NCBI GenBank assembly: GCA_000697665.1
Contig: KL197719.1
Location: 401,036-465,035 of the forward strand
DNA length: 64,000 nt
Direction of reading: 5' to 3'
From: Jaapia argillacea MUCL 33604
Lineage: Eukaryota; Basidiomycota; Agaricomycetes; Jaapiales; Jaapiaceae
The translations under genes and the position numbers were made by a program. The notes below the pieces were generated by a model, which worked only from the letters and a program-made list of their open reading frames with translations, was not told the origin of the DNA and made no database searches. Shown piece by piece: positions 11,047-24,030 of this stretch; the stretch's first letter is position 1; each line of letters opens with the position of its first letter.

Positions 11047-14000
11047 TTACAACACGTCGACAATCTCTCTGCTTGGGGATAGCACTGCAACAACTTTGCC
11101 CTCGAGAGACAGGAGCTCCCCACCACGAGTGGCGATGATATCTGCTTCGCCAGGGTCCCCTGTTAACCCGAATAGACGCTCTACGTTGCTCGTTGCCATA
11201 GCTAACACACATTCTTTGGTAATCTTTCCTGCGGAGTCTTCGAGCGCCTGACTGGGGTTCAGAGGGGAACACGGTATGAATGTTCGATAAAACGTACCCA
11301 TGCTGCGTCGAATCGAAGGTTTCTCACTGCCCAGCCACTCAAGGCACTCGATCCCTCAACGCCTTGAGGGCCGATACCAATAGTAACATTATTCGCGAAT
11401 AGATACGAGATCAAGCTGTCATGAGTCAAAGGAGGACCGGCATGGCTTTTGAACGCATGTTAGAACTTTCCACTCTCAAGCAAAACGGAATGCCCACATT
11501 CTCCTGCGTTCCCATGTATACGGATGAGAGCGCGGGGGAGTCAATAGTACACCGACGTTCGCCGAGCTGATTTCCTTTGCCAAGATATGAGCCTCAGTGG
11601 CACCAAGGAGCGACATGCGTATGGTGGCGTTAGTAACGCCCTCCACCTCCTTCTTTAACAGAAGGAGAGTCGCAATGATATCAGCATCGTGAACCTCCAC
11701 GACAAGGGGGATGGCACCCTGGTATTCGAAGAGGTTTGTTAGTCGTGACAGACTGGAGTGCATCCGGGAACTTACCGTCGCTGCCTTTCGAAACCAAGAA
11801 GCCGTGTCACCGCTCCTGTCACCTCCCAGGAGCAATCTGCGAAGGGCTGCCACTTGCGTGCTAACGCTCGGGAAAGCCCTTCCGTGGCCGAGCGACACAT
11901 GGAGAGCCGCAATCTCCTGGATGACAGCACCCCGGCCTAATTTATTGCGAGAGCCTAATGAAAATCCCGCGCTGAGGCCTTGAATGAAGCCGTTTGCGGC
12001 GGGTGCCACGATAGCGCGTGTTACACCTGCACGGTAAGCGAGTCTTGGAGGAAGATGTCAGCAAGGGATCCGCAGGGTAAAAGAATCTGACGGACAATGC
12101 GTCGCGACTGTCAAAAGCAATTCCGTCGATGGCCTTCACAACCTCGTTGCCAGCGAGAAGGGGAGGGACGATCTCGGTCATCGCATCGATTGCAGAGCCA
12201 TCCGTGGTGGATGCCTCCATAGCAATTTCCTGCATCCCCAGCTGAGAACCAAAGGAAACGAGAGCCGGAGACAGGCTCCCCCCTTCGAGATCCACAACGA
12301 CGGCATCCGGTCGAGCGAGCTGCGGAGCACACGACATAGCTGACCCCGCGCAGATAATTCGGCCTCTTTCTGCAGCTACAACACCGGGTTCGGTTTGCCC
12401 ATCCATCAAGTTTCTGGTTCCATTGAAGTCCCTTGTCCAAGCATCTGTGACATTGACGAAGACGACCAAGTCTTTCCTTGGATTCCGAGGATGGAGAGGA
12501 GGAAGACCGTCATATGCGACAGCATCAGCAGCCTCTCTGTCAAAGTTTGGTGTAGAGGGCGGTCCTAAGTTGGTAACATGATGAGGGGCTATGGATGAGT
12601 CCAACTGAGGGATTCCGTCAATAAAAACCTGTCGTGGCGTTGCTCCCAACGCGAGTGGGTGTCGATCCCATATCACCAGGTCTAAAACTCAGATCAATTG
12701 GCATTTAAATCCGTAGACTGGTCGTCATACCAGCATCAAAGCCTGGAACATGGGTCAAAGCTGAACGAAGGGGACCATCTGATCGCCACTCACCTGTGGC
12801 AAGATACCCAATTCTGTGGCCCAAACCTAACACCTCCGCAGGAGTCGTGATGACGGATGACAGTGCAACGTTGTCAGGTAAGCCATAAAAATGGGCTTGC
12901 TGCGCTTCATGCAACAGGTACCGAGAATGTATGGCTGGATGGTCGCTCTGTGCGAAATCGACTTGAGAAATACTCAGCTCCGCTGCTGGAATTGACGCAC
13001 CTTCATCACTACTTTGATACCATTCTCCGCAAGAACTCGAGGTGCAAATTCAGAGTGTCGGTAAGCTTCTCGCTTATATCTATTGTTGGAAGGTTAGGAT
13101 GTACATGGATGATCATCAAATGAGGATTACATCGAAAAGCTCGCAAACATAGCGATAGCGGGAGGATCACCTGTCGTATAATTCAATCAGGGAGTGAAAG
13201 TGCGGACATCGAATATATCACCTTGAGCTTTCTTAAGGACATCGGGGACCAAGTATGCCTCGTGCGCGTGATGGAATGCGGCAATGGGAAACTCGAATTC
13301 ATTCGCTACCTACAAAAAGAAGGCGGTTGTTGGTCAAAGCGGATCTTGTGTAACTGTTGGCTGCCATACCCTCACAAACGCGTCGATATCAACTGCTTCG
13401 TAGCAATGAGTTTGAACCTGTTTGAGAATCGTTAGCAGAGGAAACTGCCAGTATGTACGGAAAGAATACCTTTACTCTGCCTCTGAGAACGTCAACAAGC
13501 GCTTCCCATTGCAGATCCTCCGGAAACGTCTCAAGATCAAGGAGTTCACCAGAAAAGGCTTTGCGACAGTATTCATCCTGAGATTTCTTGATATCATGGG
13601 CATGCTGATACCTATATGCGAAAAAAAATTATACGCTATACGCAGGCACGAATGATCCAAGCCATACGCTTGTCGAAAGGCCCACATCGTATCCATACGA
13701 GTTGCTGAATATGTGCGGGCTGACCAAAAACACCTTAACTGGGAAGATATAGGCTGAAAAGGAGCGGAACATACACGGATTTTCGCCTACAAAGCGATTT
13801 TCAGCACGAAACTCGTAATGGAAGCTGATGACAGGACTGACCGCATGCATGTCTCGAGGGTATGACATGATGAGCTCTCAGAAACCAACAGCCTCTCAAA
13901 ACAACTCACTTCATATGCCTCCATCGTGGAGGTAGGTTGAGATCAACTTCTGACCCGTTAAGCCCGTAAGGTGGCTCGAGCAGGAGACCCGATGGGGAAC

Positions 14001-14801
14001 GATCTGAAGACGGACGAAGTTTGATCACAAAAGCTTGACCACCTGTTTGCCGTTATTAAGTTAATTGAGTTTTGAAGAAGGGGTTATGCTTGTGTACCAA
14101 TTGCATTTGCCGAGCCAGGAAGGATCAGGGAGGTGGTAACCCCACCGGCTACGGCCAAACGATAGCTCTCGTCTCGCGTGTTTAATCCATCGATAGACCG
14201 GAGCCAAGCAAGGACCGGTCCTTTGATAGAGTTCCCGTCCGAAGCACCGCTGAGAGCTGGGCTGGGTCCCACGCCGATATGGGAGTGCAAATCTACGACT
14301 CTGAAGGAGTGGAATGAGGTGTAGCAAATGAGTCAATCAGGCGCACACACACCCTGGAGAAACCCAGCCTCCATGAGCATCGACAGTGACGACGTCCTGG
14401 TAAATCTGCAGCAATCCAGGCTCCACCTTCCCAACCGCAATGATGATGCCTTTGTCAAGCAATATGTCGCCGTGGATGACCTCAGAACCGTTTTGGCCAC
14501 CAGTCCATATTGTCCCATTACGAATGAGGGTCGTTGTCGTGTGACGGGGATCGTACCTGTCTGACTCTGTGCGGCTATGAAAGTTGTTTGGGGGTCCTGG
14601 CTTGAGATCAAGTGCGCGGCACTTGGAAAGGACCTCCTCGTTGTGAAGCAACAATCTCGAAACGGCTGGACGTTGGAGACGGTGGGATATTGTCCAAGTG
14701 CATAGTGCCGACAAGCCCAGTACGCAGAAGAAGGACAGGAGAGTGTACTTTCGCCGAAGGTGGGATGAATGGTTCCTTGAACCGCAGACGCTTTCCGTCA
14801 T
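11047..14801 (-). CDS. Membrane-anchored amidohydrolase-family protein, copy B (inverted paralogue)
   Basis: Paralogue of the preceding gene on the opposite strand. The start MTESVCGSRN at 14801 is chosen because the hydrophobic segment (YTLLSFFCVLGLSALCTW) then sits at the same place as in copy A; an in-frame ATG at 14951 also exists. The order is LIRNGTIWTGGQNG, DLHSHIG, GGVTTSLILPGSANAIG, then (through small exons) ATRMDTMWAFRQAYGL. QTHCYEAVD, FPIAAFHHAHEAYLVPD and IKVVMKSDHP follow, then HRIGYLATGEW and HPLALGATPRQVFIDGIPQL, with a C-terminal part ending EGKVVAVLSPSREIVDVL. The metal ligands of copy A are all retained. One exon join near 13760-13790 was checked: splicing a GTATGT donor to a CAG acceptor yields GENPSRTYSATRMD, matching copy A's GENPSAVYSVTRMD. 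Both copies therefore look intact; divergence is substantial but introns appear shared. Confidence 0.8.
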
Positions 14802-15549
14802 GACCCCAATATCGACCACTTTGCAACTGTCCAGTAGGTCGGTCACAGAGGTGAGTGCAAATCTCCTAAGCTTTCGCAATAGCACCTGGTATCCATCACA
14901 CAAGAATAGTCTTATCAGAACAGTAGTTCTGAGAACTCTCGTAAACTTCACTCACCAGCACATGGTCGCAGTAGCCTCTGTGTGTGACACCTGGTGCTTG
15001 TAGAACCAAAGTACTGATGTCTCGAAGACAACTTCGAGTACAGCGTCCTCCACTGGCAAGCTAGATGTTCAGTAGCTCGAGAGTAAACACATTGCTGCCT
15101 TTGATGGTGTCTACGGCATTTGGTTTGAAGGACTCCGACACTGGCAGGACTTCATACCCCTGGCTCGTCTCGAATCCTTTCTTGTATAAGGAGATCTTCA
15201 AGAATACGAACGGCATTAGCACGAATAGGTCACTGATGGTATTCTAAAGATCGATGTCCAAAGAGGTTGGTATTGAATACAAAAAGGTTATACAAAATAT
15301 TTGTGCTCTATGGTGAAGTGAATGTTGCAGTATTAAGGCGAGCTAGACTACATCTACATATGCAAGGAAAGTGTATGTGTATGTAAGGAAGTAGTCCGTG
15401 GTGCAGTGCGCAGAACGATGCAAATGTGATGCGACAGGCGAATGCAAATTTGTTCAGAAAAATGTGATAGCGAATGCAATAATGATGTGGTGATGAGGGG
15501 AGTATTACGCGTTGGAGTAAGGACGTTGGGGGACACGTATGACATGGTG
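14802..15549. other. Intergenic: upstream of amidohydrolase B, downstream of the TRP-like channel
   Basis: About 750 bp with no ORF that reads like protein. It should hold the promoter of the amidohydrolase at 14801 (-) and the 3' UTR of the channel gene ending at 15550 (-). No repeat or RNA gene was recognised. Confidence 0.5.
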
Positions 15550-17951
15550 TCATCTGTGAGATACAGGCATGTGTCCTGAAGGTGATGGGGGTGTGGAATG
15601 CAAGGGCGTTGATGTCACAGTTGGTGATGAAGAGTAGTGCGAGGATTCTCGATTCTCATCATGCTGTGACAGCGACCACCGGCGAGGAAGGGTCGCTCCG
15701 AGGGATGTGGACGCAGAGACCTCTGAGTACTCAGTAGGTTGAGCACTGTGGGGTGAAGCCGACGACGTAGTGTGAGTTGGTGTTATCTCGGGGTATGGGT
15801 GATTGAGGTGAGGATCCAAGGGAATGTTCCGCTCTGGTGTGGGGTTGTTCGGTCGCAACCAACCTATCTGCGACTCCGCCTTTTCACCCTTCTCCAACAT
15901 CGATGCGTCAGATGATGGGTGTGGCGAAGACGGTTGCTGGGATTTCCGGTTAAAGATGCGATGAAGTCCGAGATGGATGATGACGTTGATGACAACGACG
16001 ATGACCGCTATTGAAAAGACGACGGCCATGATGATCCCAATCACCACGCGAGGAATGGCAGCTAAATTCAAACACTCCAAGAAAGCCACCATCAACCCAG
16101 TGCAAACGAATCTTGTGATGGCCAAATACACCGCGAACACGTCGCCTCGTCGATTCTTGAACGGTTTAAGCACCACCAAGGCCACGAGTACCATGAACTC
16201 GATGATAGTGAAGGCGATAACTTGCACCTCTCCATTGGCATGTGCAAACGCGACGAAGAGGGCTTTGAGGAAGGTCGCCGTGATGAGTGGGATGAAGAAA
16301 TAGTACCGCTCGGCGCGAAATTGGGCGTACAACGGCGCATGTGCGTCGAAGTGGGTGTAGAGAGGGTAGGGAGAGGATCGAAGAGCGCTGCGCATCGTGA
16401 GGAACATGTGGTAGCCGACATATCCCACAATGCAGATCAAGAACACGACGGAAAAGAGGACGGACAACCATGAATCCTTGAGGGTCCACTGGTAGAAGGC
16501 GAAGATCATTACAGGAGATAAGGCGACCAGAGCCTGTGAAACGTTATGTTAGCAGGTGGTAGGCAAACCAAGAACCGAGGTGGTGCATACCAATCTCAAA
16601 CCCCAAGCCCTCGAAAACGATATCAAACTCGTCATACGTATCAAAGACGATCCATCACGAGGGTGCTTGGAGCGCGACCTGAACAATAATACTGCGTACC
16701 CGAGTGCGAGGAGGACCAGGGCGATGGCGATCATGATGAGAGTGACGAAGAACACGGTCATGAAAGCGTTGGCAGTCGCGATGCCGATAGAGTTGACATA
16801 AATCGGCACTCCAGCCTGCAGAACATTCGAAGACGAGCCAGTGACTGTCTGAACATCCTGGGCAGCAAGTACGGTGCCGTTGGTGAGACTTCGTCCCACA
16901 ATCCCACCACTCCCGAGAGTCATGGTGGGCAGAGAACTGACTTTAGTCAACAAAGACTGGGGCACGACGAAAGATGTGGTGGGATCCTCATTGTATGGGC
17001 TGAGCTTTCGATTGACCAAGCCGATTGCCCCGCCGTCGCTAGCTCCAGCCATGCTACCACCTGTCAAGTGACGCATGTTATTGATGGAGTTTTGCATAGA
17101 CGAGGTAGGTGATTGTGGGAAAAGGCCCATTGCCCATGCAAAATTGAGGGCGAAAGCGCGATATACGGAGGAGTAATTGAGATCTAGGAAGGCGGTGACG
17201 GCTATTGTTTGAAAGAGATACATTAGATCCAGAAAACGGAATGGCGCTAGGGATTCGGGGATGAACGAATGCCAGATTCCGGAAAGAAGGGCCAGAATGG
17301 CGATGGCGCCTGTAACCCATTCCACCGCGGGTTGGTGGGCAGACCAGCCATTTGACAAGGTTGACTGTATGCAAGCCTTGACTTGACCTGTGCCGACTTC
17401 AACAAGAGTCAGCTGGGCAAATGCCTCCAAGTCGGGGATCTGGTAAGCTACGCCTGGGATTCTTGAGGCGATGTTGACAGATGCAGGAAGGGGGATGGAG
17501 TCCACGCCGGTAAAGTTGTACATCGGCAGTGGACAGAGTGCCCCATGGAATAAGGAGCAGAGGTCGATCGTGAAATTGACGGGATGCATGCCATAAACAT
17601 TAAGGAGAACATTCGCGGTAACGTTCACGTTCGGTTCCTGCGAGGACCGTTAATACTTGAACAAGGGAAGGATGAGAAAATTCACGTACCACGCTCGCAG
17701 CAGAAACGTTAAAGAATAAAGAGGAGTTGGCGGCGAAATAGGTGAGGTCGAATTGTTGTATGAGGAGGGATTCAGGAGGTGCGCAATAGGTTACAGATGA
17801 AGTAACTGAAAAAGGCAAGAGATTAGTGCTGAAGGGACAGATGCACGTGAAAGGAGAACACACATAAAACGTTCTCTCGCGACTGCGCCAAAGGCAGGGC
17901 GGCGAGGATAGCGAAGGCAAGGGGTCGCAACCGGGCGACAGATAAGAACAT
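15550..17951 (-). CDS. TRP-like ion channel, fungal Flc/Pkd2-type
   Basis: Predicted polytopic channel of the fungal TRP family (PF06011-like), whose members act in calcium or FAD/heme-linked transport at plasma and internal membranes. The start MFLSVARLRPLAFAILAALPLAQS at 17951 is a clear signal peptide. Two small introns lead to the lumenal ML-like domain (VTSSVTYCAPPESLLIQQFDLTYF, then VNVTANVLLNVYGMHPVNFTIDLC, then CSLFHGALCPLP). The transmembrane core begins VEWVTGAIAILALLSGIWHSF and continues through FRFLDLMYLFQTIAVTAFLDL, AFALNFAWAMGLFPQS, the helix around ANAFMTVFFVTLIMIAIALVL, MFLTMRSALRSSPYPL, YYFFIPLITATFLKALFVAF and IVVVINVIIHLGLHRIF. The cytosolic tail is Ser/Pro-rich and disordered, ending SGHMPVSHR. 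Extracellular NFT and NVT sites suit a glycosylated lumenal domain. Confidence 0.82.
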
Positions 17952-19109
17952 GAAGAGCGAGCTGGCGGGTCGAAAGCGGCGAAGTAAACACGGGTTGGAA
18001 TGGAGTGGCAAGCTGCATTATAAAGGCGGGAAACGTGAGCCACGAGGATGCATTGTTGGACAAGGCGCATTGTTCTCGTTCACAGTGCTTACCTGATGTT
18101 ATTGTTCTGCTGAAAGGCGGTGCTGTCGACGACAACGCGGGGATGCAAGGAAAAGAACGAAAGCCTTGTTGCGAACGCGTGTTCATGCGACAGACTTTGT
18201 TTGAGAGAAAAAGAACGGAGATGCTACGCCGACTTGGCTGATATATGCTGACCAGAATTTTCATGTCATTTCAGAGCCATGTAAACTTGGAGCCACAATG
18301 CCGACCGTCCGTAGTCGATCGTGGGAACGTCATGCCGAGCCATTGTCTCGGGCGTCGCTCATTTCCTCAACACTATTTCTGTGTCAACATCCTTTCTTGC
18401 CTCCGCATATATCTCACAAGTTCCTATCTTGTTCCTATTATTGTGTCATTGCAGTGTAAATCACGTCCCTGACTCCACCTGAAATCCACTCTACTTGACG
18501 CCTTGACACTAGCTGCATCACACCACTGACTGCAGACATGCGTGAACCTGCGTGCATGAGCCTGGCGTGCATGGGATCATATCGGAATGGGCAGATGACG
18601 GTTGTCTCATCGTATAGATGACCCATTAACCCGAAAATGGGGAGACATCGAGGCGAGAATGCGGAGCGACAGACCTCGTGTATCTGATCGTTGAGCAACT
18701 TGGTATGTTCTTTGGGACGCATACAACGATCGCCGTCGAATCCTTTCAACGAGTTGATCTTGTGCCCGTCGGTCTCCTTCTGCCTCTGCACTTACCCGAT
18801 GATACATATCCGATCAGGTCAGTGGCGGTGCATCAGTGGCAGTGCTTTCCCGTCCTCCCTTGCCATGGCGTCACATCATTCTCTGTGTCTGCGCTCTCAC
18901 TTTTCTGTGACTTCCATGGTTGATGAGGGAATTTTCCCCGAGGCCGATACAGATGCACGGCACTCGCCACAATCTACAATCGAGTGAAGGTTTCACACAT
19001 AAACATCGCTTTGTCCGACAAAGTAACGATCTAGATACAACCCAGTCTGAATGGTACACGAATTAGAAGCAAGGGGCCAATATTGAGCCACGGACACGAT
19101 CGAATGGAA
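17952..19109. other. Intergenic: channel promoter and OPT transporter 3' region
   Basis: About 1.16 kb with only short, unconvincing open frames. It contains the upstream region of the channel gene (start 17951, minus) and the 3' UTR of the transporter ending near 19110 (minus). No conserved protein, tRNA or repeat was recognised. Confidence 0.5.
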
Positions 19110-22100
19110 TCACTGTATCATCAGGCAACCTGCAAAGCGGCGTAATGGTCAACCGTCAAGCTTAGCGCTTTTCGGATGAGGGGAGTCACTTACGATCGTA
19201 GTTGCCTCCTTGATTCGCACCCCACCATTGTGGGAAGAGATGCGAGGTACCCGCGGCACCAAAGACTGAGAACGAGAGGATGAAAACCTGTGAGGATTGG
19301 CGTGTATCGTTAGATATCAGATACAACATGGATCAACGGATCTTTTAATTACCATGACCTGGGTTCCACCATCGAGAGCTGGAAAGATGTTATTAGCAAG
19401 GTATCAGCCATCGATTGTTCAAGACACTCACCAGCCCCGAGAATGTAGTTGTATTTGGCGAACCAACGGGGATAACGAGTTCGCAAGTACTAAACAGAAC
19501 CCGTCAATTTCCAGCAGGAAAGCACTACCTAAAGGTACATACCCATTGAGAGAGCCAGGCGATGCAGAAGTACGAGAGGATGGAAGAATTGATACCAACA
19601 CAAAGCCAGCCAATGAAGTAGCTGTTGACCGATTCATCGTGGTTAGTTGAGTTCACCGAGCTATAACAGGAAAAAAGAGACGAACCAGATGACAGGCGTG
19701 TAGAGGTAATCCATCCTCAACTTGGGGAAGTAGCGGTGGACGAGCCAGAAGGGAACGGGCACAACGAGACCAACAACGTAAGCCCAAGCGACCCAATCGT
19801 ACCGTTTCCCAATGGCAAACAGTTCGTGGCTGAGACCACCCCAAGCAATGGCTTGAGAGTTGTACTGTTGGGGCTGCTGACCAGACCAGATGTTCGTACC
19901 CTCGACGGACTATTCGGTGGGGAAAACGGCGGTGATAAGAGCCAGTAAAATCGAGTGGCTGAGAAATGTTCTCACCAGAAGAATTGGACGCTGGTTGTTG
20001 ATGATGGAATTCATGAGGACTAGAGTCGAAGAACGTCAGAATGTAGTCATCGCAAGTAAGAAATACATACTGAAGTTAAGAACTGATCCAAACAAAGTTC
20101 CAATGATTTGGGCAGTGAACGCGGCGCGAGGGGGTAGCTTGGTGTCTAGAGGTCCAGTTAGCGTGCTGGCACTGTCCATGGGTCATTAATCGGGGCCTAC
20201 ACTGAGCAATCTTGAGATCCCTCAACAACAACTGTGCCTGAGTGACAGAGTCTGCGTTCGGATATTTGAGTGATCGGTTCTGGGCAAATTGCGAGGCTGA
20301 AACTCACTGTAGCTGTACAAAACGAAGTACATGTTGGCCATCGGCTTCCTTGGGTGGAGGAACCCTCCAATCATTTGAACGAAAGGCTGGATAATAAATC
20401 CGAAACCAGTGATGGCATATAAAGCACCGAAGAACAAAATCGAGAGTGTCGCCAAGAGCAGGGCAATGACGAAACCCCACCAGGGGAGAGTCGAGTTGGT
20501 CTTATAAATGACGACGAGGGCGATGATGAATGAGATGACCAGAGTAACGAAGTACCAGCTGTTGGGTGCGTCGGGGTACTAGAAAAGTTCGTCAGCCTTT
20601 GGAGAGCTTTGAGGAGGTATTCAACAAACAAACCTTCAACATCTCCTTGTAGTGAGGATCCATATTAGCCTCCTCTTCAGGAGTGAACTTCCTCTCCCCA
20701 GAAGCCTTCCAGAACCTCCAGTCAAATTCGGCCCAAATCCGGCGAATCGACGTGATGTTCATCCAAGACCATGCTCCACGCAAGTCCTCACGGTTCCAGA
20801 GCAACAAGTGGGTGAAGGTCGCAGCAAGCCCAAGGTTAGTAGCGAGCAGTTGGACGACCCTGTATCGCTCTAAGCAATTCATGCATCGGAGATGAGCTGA
20901 TGGAGGCATACCAAGTGGAGGCATAGTAAGGGAGACCTTGCTCGGCGAGGAGGGTCGGGTCCACTTCGTACTGGTCGTTCAAAATGAGAAGCTGGTCATA
21001 GACGGTGCCGTTCTCGTAGAAGAGAGTTTGCGACAACTAGTTGGGCAACAATGCCGGTCAGCTGTCACCCCGCGAGACGATAAAGGCGGTCGACTCACGA
21101 AGGGGAAGTTCTGCGCTTGCCAGATGTTCCTGTACCACACAATGACAAAGACAACCCTGATAACAAACGGTAGTTAGAACGGGCGAAAGTCGTTGTAGTT
21201 CAACACGTACATGCAAAGAAGGTATCCCAACAAGTTGGAGAACTATTTGAAAGTTGGAATCTCAGTAACGTGGGCGAAATTTGGGGGGGTTTCCGTTACC
21301 TGAGCCTTGAGGGGGATGGCGAATGGGTTGACACCCCCAGAAATCTATGCGAATTCAATATTAGGACCAGGCGAGAGTGTCGATCAACTCCGAGCTCACG
21401 TATTGCCAATCAAAGCAAACACTCAGAAGGCCAAGTCCCTGATTATAATCTCAGTACATTGACTCGGTGTGTACCGCTGGAAAGAAAAGCCAACCTCATT
21501 TCCATTGGAGCCACCGAAAATGCGAGTGAAATTGCCTGAGGTGGGGTTTGCCAAGCAGAACACGCTGAAACCTAACAAACAATGATTTAGGTGTTATCAA
21601 TTGTATAACAACCGGCAGAAAAGGGAGCCGCACCGGTGAGGAGGGGGAAAATCCATTCAGGGACCATCTCCCAGAAGAATATGCTATCAAAAGTTGACGG
21701 AATTGAGCAAGATCGTCACACGAACAAGTATAAGTATAATTTGCGTACGCCCAGAATACCCAGTAGAAAAGCTTGAGTTTCTTGTGGTTGGCTTCGCCCT
21801 TCTGGTAGAAGGCGTCAAACATGGAAACTAAAGGGAGTGTGCCGGGGTACAACATCCTCGAGGGATAAAGCAGGATGGCTACCAACAAACAAAACTGTCA
21901 GCAATCAATCGCGCAGATGCAAAAAAGCAAGTACTCCTCATCATTCCACCAAGACCATATCCGAGCAATTGACTCGAAAATAGCAAGAAAATGGAAGCAG
22001 CTGGGTTCGGCGTAATGTTATAGTACAACCTATTTTATGTGTCAATTGGAGTCAAGAGTGTTGGGACGGCCAACTTGCCTCTGAACCGCAAGCACCTAGA

Positions 22101-22773
22101 CGATGATCGTTTATGAGCAAGCTCCTGTGGGTTGACTGGAAAATCAAGCATACCTCAGTTCCCAAGGCCGAGTTAGCAGCGGCGCTTGCCATGATGACCA
22201 CGAAGACATTCTCCTTCTTGTTGAAGGGACCCTAGGATCAATTCAAGGTGAGTGACATATCTCAGGGGTGTCAAAAGAGAAACCACAAACCGGATTGAGA
22301 TACCGGAAAAAGCCCCGCCTAGGAATCACGGTGGCCAGGAAGACACCGATCACGTAGGATATGATAGCCAAGAACATGGTGGATACGAGGACAGTTTGCT
22401 GTAAGAAAGGTCAGAGGGAGATTCTCTGGGCGATGCATACGATCTCACAGGTTTGAAGTAGTAGATTTCAGCTGAAGTGCCTGTGTGAGATAATGTGAAC
22501 CCAGAGGAATCGATTCGGCCTACCAAGGACACCACCAAAGGCTGAAAGACCAATTCCGACGAAGAATGCTCGGAATGTCCAAGGACTGAGAGAGGGATCA
22601 TCCTCAACACTGATGACATGGGTAGCGATTGCGCGCTCATCGTTGAGAACAACGGTTTCGCTGCTAGTGTCGCTGAAGGCTTCAACATCCCCGCCGATGC
22701 GTTTATCTTTCTCGTCGAGGGAGGAGATGTCCTTCTCGGAGCCCCTGGAGGGGTCGGATGTGAGGGTAGCCAT
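19110..22773 (-). CDS. Oligopeptide transporter, OPT family (ISP4-like)
   Basis: Proton-coupled small-peptide importer of the plasma membrane. The start MATLTSDPSRGSEKD at 22773 opens a charged cytosolic N-terminus, followed by DDPSLSPWTFRAFFVGIGLSAFGGVLG, the typical first OPT helix. Small exons then give AEIYYFKPQTVLVSTMFLAIISYVIGV, the family NPGPFNKKENV signature, SAAANSALGTEVLAVQRLYYN, and FSSQLLGYGLGGM. Further membrane segments follow, including YPDAPNSWYFVTLVISFIIALVVIYKTN and FFGALYAITGFGFIIQPFVQMIGG. The C-terminus carries FILSFSVFGAAGTSHLFPQWWGANQGGNYD, the OPT hallmark WWG..N-D block. A final intron (GTAAGT to GCAG) would add RCLMIQ, restoring the usual Asp-x-Cys ending with stop at 19110; without it the protein stops a codon or two later at about 19186. 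Introns are many and short. Substrate specificity cannot be read from sequence. Confidence 0.85.
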
Positions 22774-24030
22774 CGCTGAGGGGGTGGAAGAACCAACGAC
22801 CGAGAAAGAATCACAACGGAGGAGTATATAAGTCTCGGGGAAATCTCATGGATTCGTCATATGCAGAGATAAGGACCCAAATTGAGGAGGTCGAAGTAGG
22901 GAGCCATACGATCCATCTTGCGGCGAGGTGTCGGACCAAGATTTATTTTGGGTGTGCCACGAGAGTGGCAAAAGGGGACGAAACTTTCCGTGAGACTCAA
23001 GGAGGAACCTGGTGTTCCGCATTGGTGGGATATTCATCCCAAGTCGTTCGGTTGACAAGCGAGGGGATTGCTTTGGTACACTCCTATACTCTTCGATGGA
23101 CTGGTCACTTCGCACGCGAAATGGGAGAGGGTTTCCCTCGACCCCACGAGCGAAGAGCACAAGCCACCAGCACAAGATAAGTAGTGCCTCCGAAACGGGA
23201 GCCGCGTGAAGATTGCGAGAAGGGTGTGCAGGTGGGGTCGATAGCATGGGAGGAACACGATAATATTTTTAGGACATCGAGGTGGGTAAGATTGGGTCGG
23301 TGGTAATTTGAGCGTGGGTGCGAAGCAGGGGTTGCAGGCACACGAGCGATAGAAGACATCCTGTACTCGAAATGCTTCAAATTCAGGAGAGGGCGGCCCC
23401 TTCAATGAGAGAAGAGCGTCGAGAAGCTGCTTCCCCACTACCCCTTAGAAAATTAAGATCGTCCTGAGGGACAATGCAGGATAGGAAGGCCTTGGGGAGC
23501 GATCCTCCAGATAATCGTACCTCGTCCTTTGAGGACTTATCTCGAGGCTCCTGAGTGGACAAGATAGGGCCTATGCCAATGATAGCAGTGCAGTTGTACC
23601 AAAACCTTCTCACCTCGCCTCACCTCGCCAATGGGATGCGGCTGAGAGTGATGAGTACTGATACGAAGGGACCATGGTGGTGGGAGATGGCATCAGTTTT
23701 GGTTCCACAATGGAGTCTTCACGGATATAGCTTATGTTGAATAGGCAATGACTCGACGACCGCAGCATGGTTGGATAGCATAAACAGCTCCCACTTTTGA
23801 GCAGCGAAGATCAGACACATGAAAGGTGAGCTTCAAGTTTAGGTACCGGTTGGCAATTTCATGAATGATTCAAGGACTGGCGCAGAGTTCACGCAGAGTC
23901 AAGTGCGGACCAAGGTAAGTTAGGGACCGGGGTAGGCGGGCCCGCCGGGTGAAGCCGCTGAATTGCAACTCCGCCCTTGTGGTTTGGCGTTGTCCAATAT
24001 TTCCCGAAGACATCCAACAAATCGACGAGA
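22774..24030. other. Divergent intergenic region between OPT transporter and ATP synthase subunit
   Basis: About 1.25 kb between divergently transcribed genes, so it should hold both promoters. Open frames here are short and compositionally unlike neighbouring exons. A perfect 12-bp GC palindrome (GGCGGGCCCGCC) lies at 23935-23946, about 85 bp before the OSCP start codon; its role is unknown. Confidence 0.5.

Noticed and set aside
22848-23247. ORFs on both strands in the OPT-OSCP intergenic region
   Set aside because: Overlapping frames on both strands without conserved blocks or splice logic; more likely promoter DNA.
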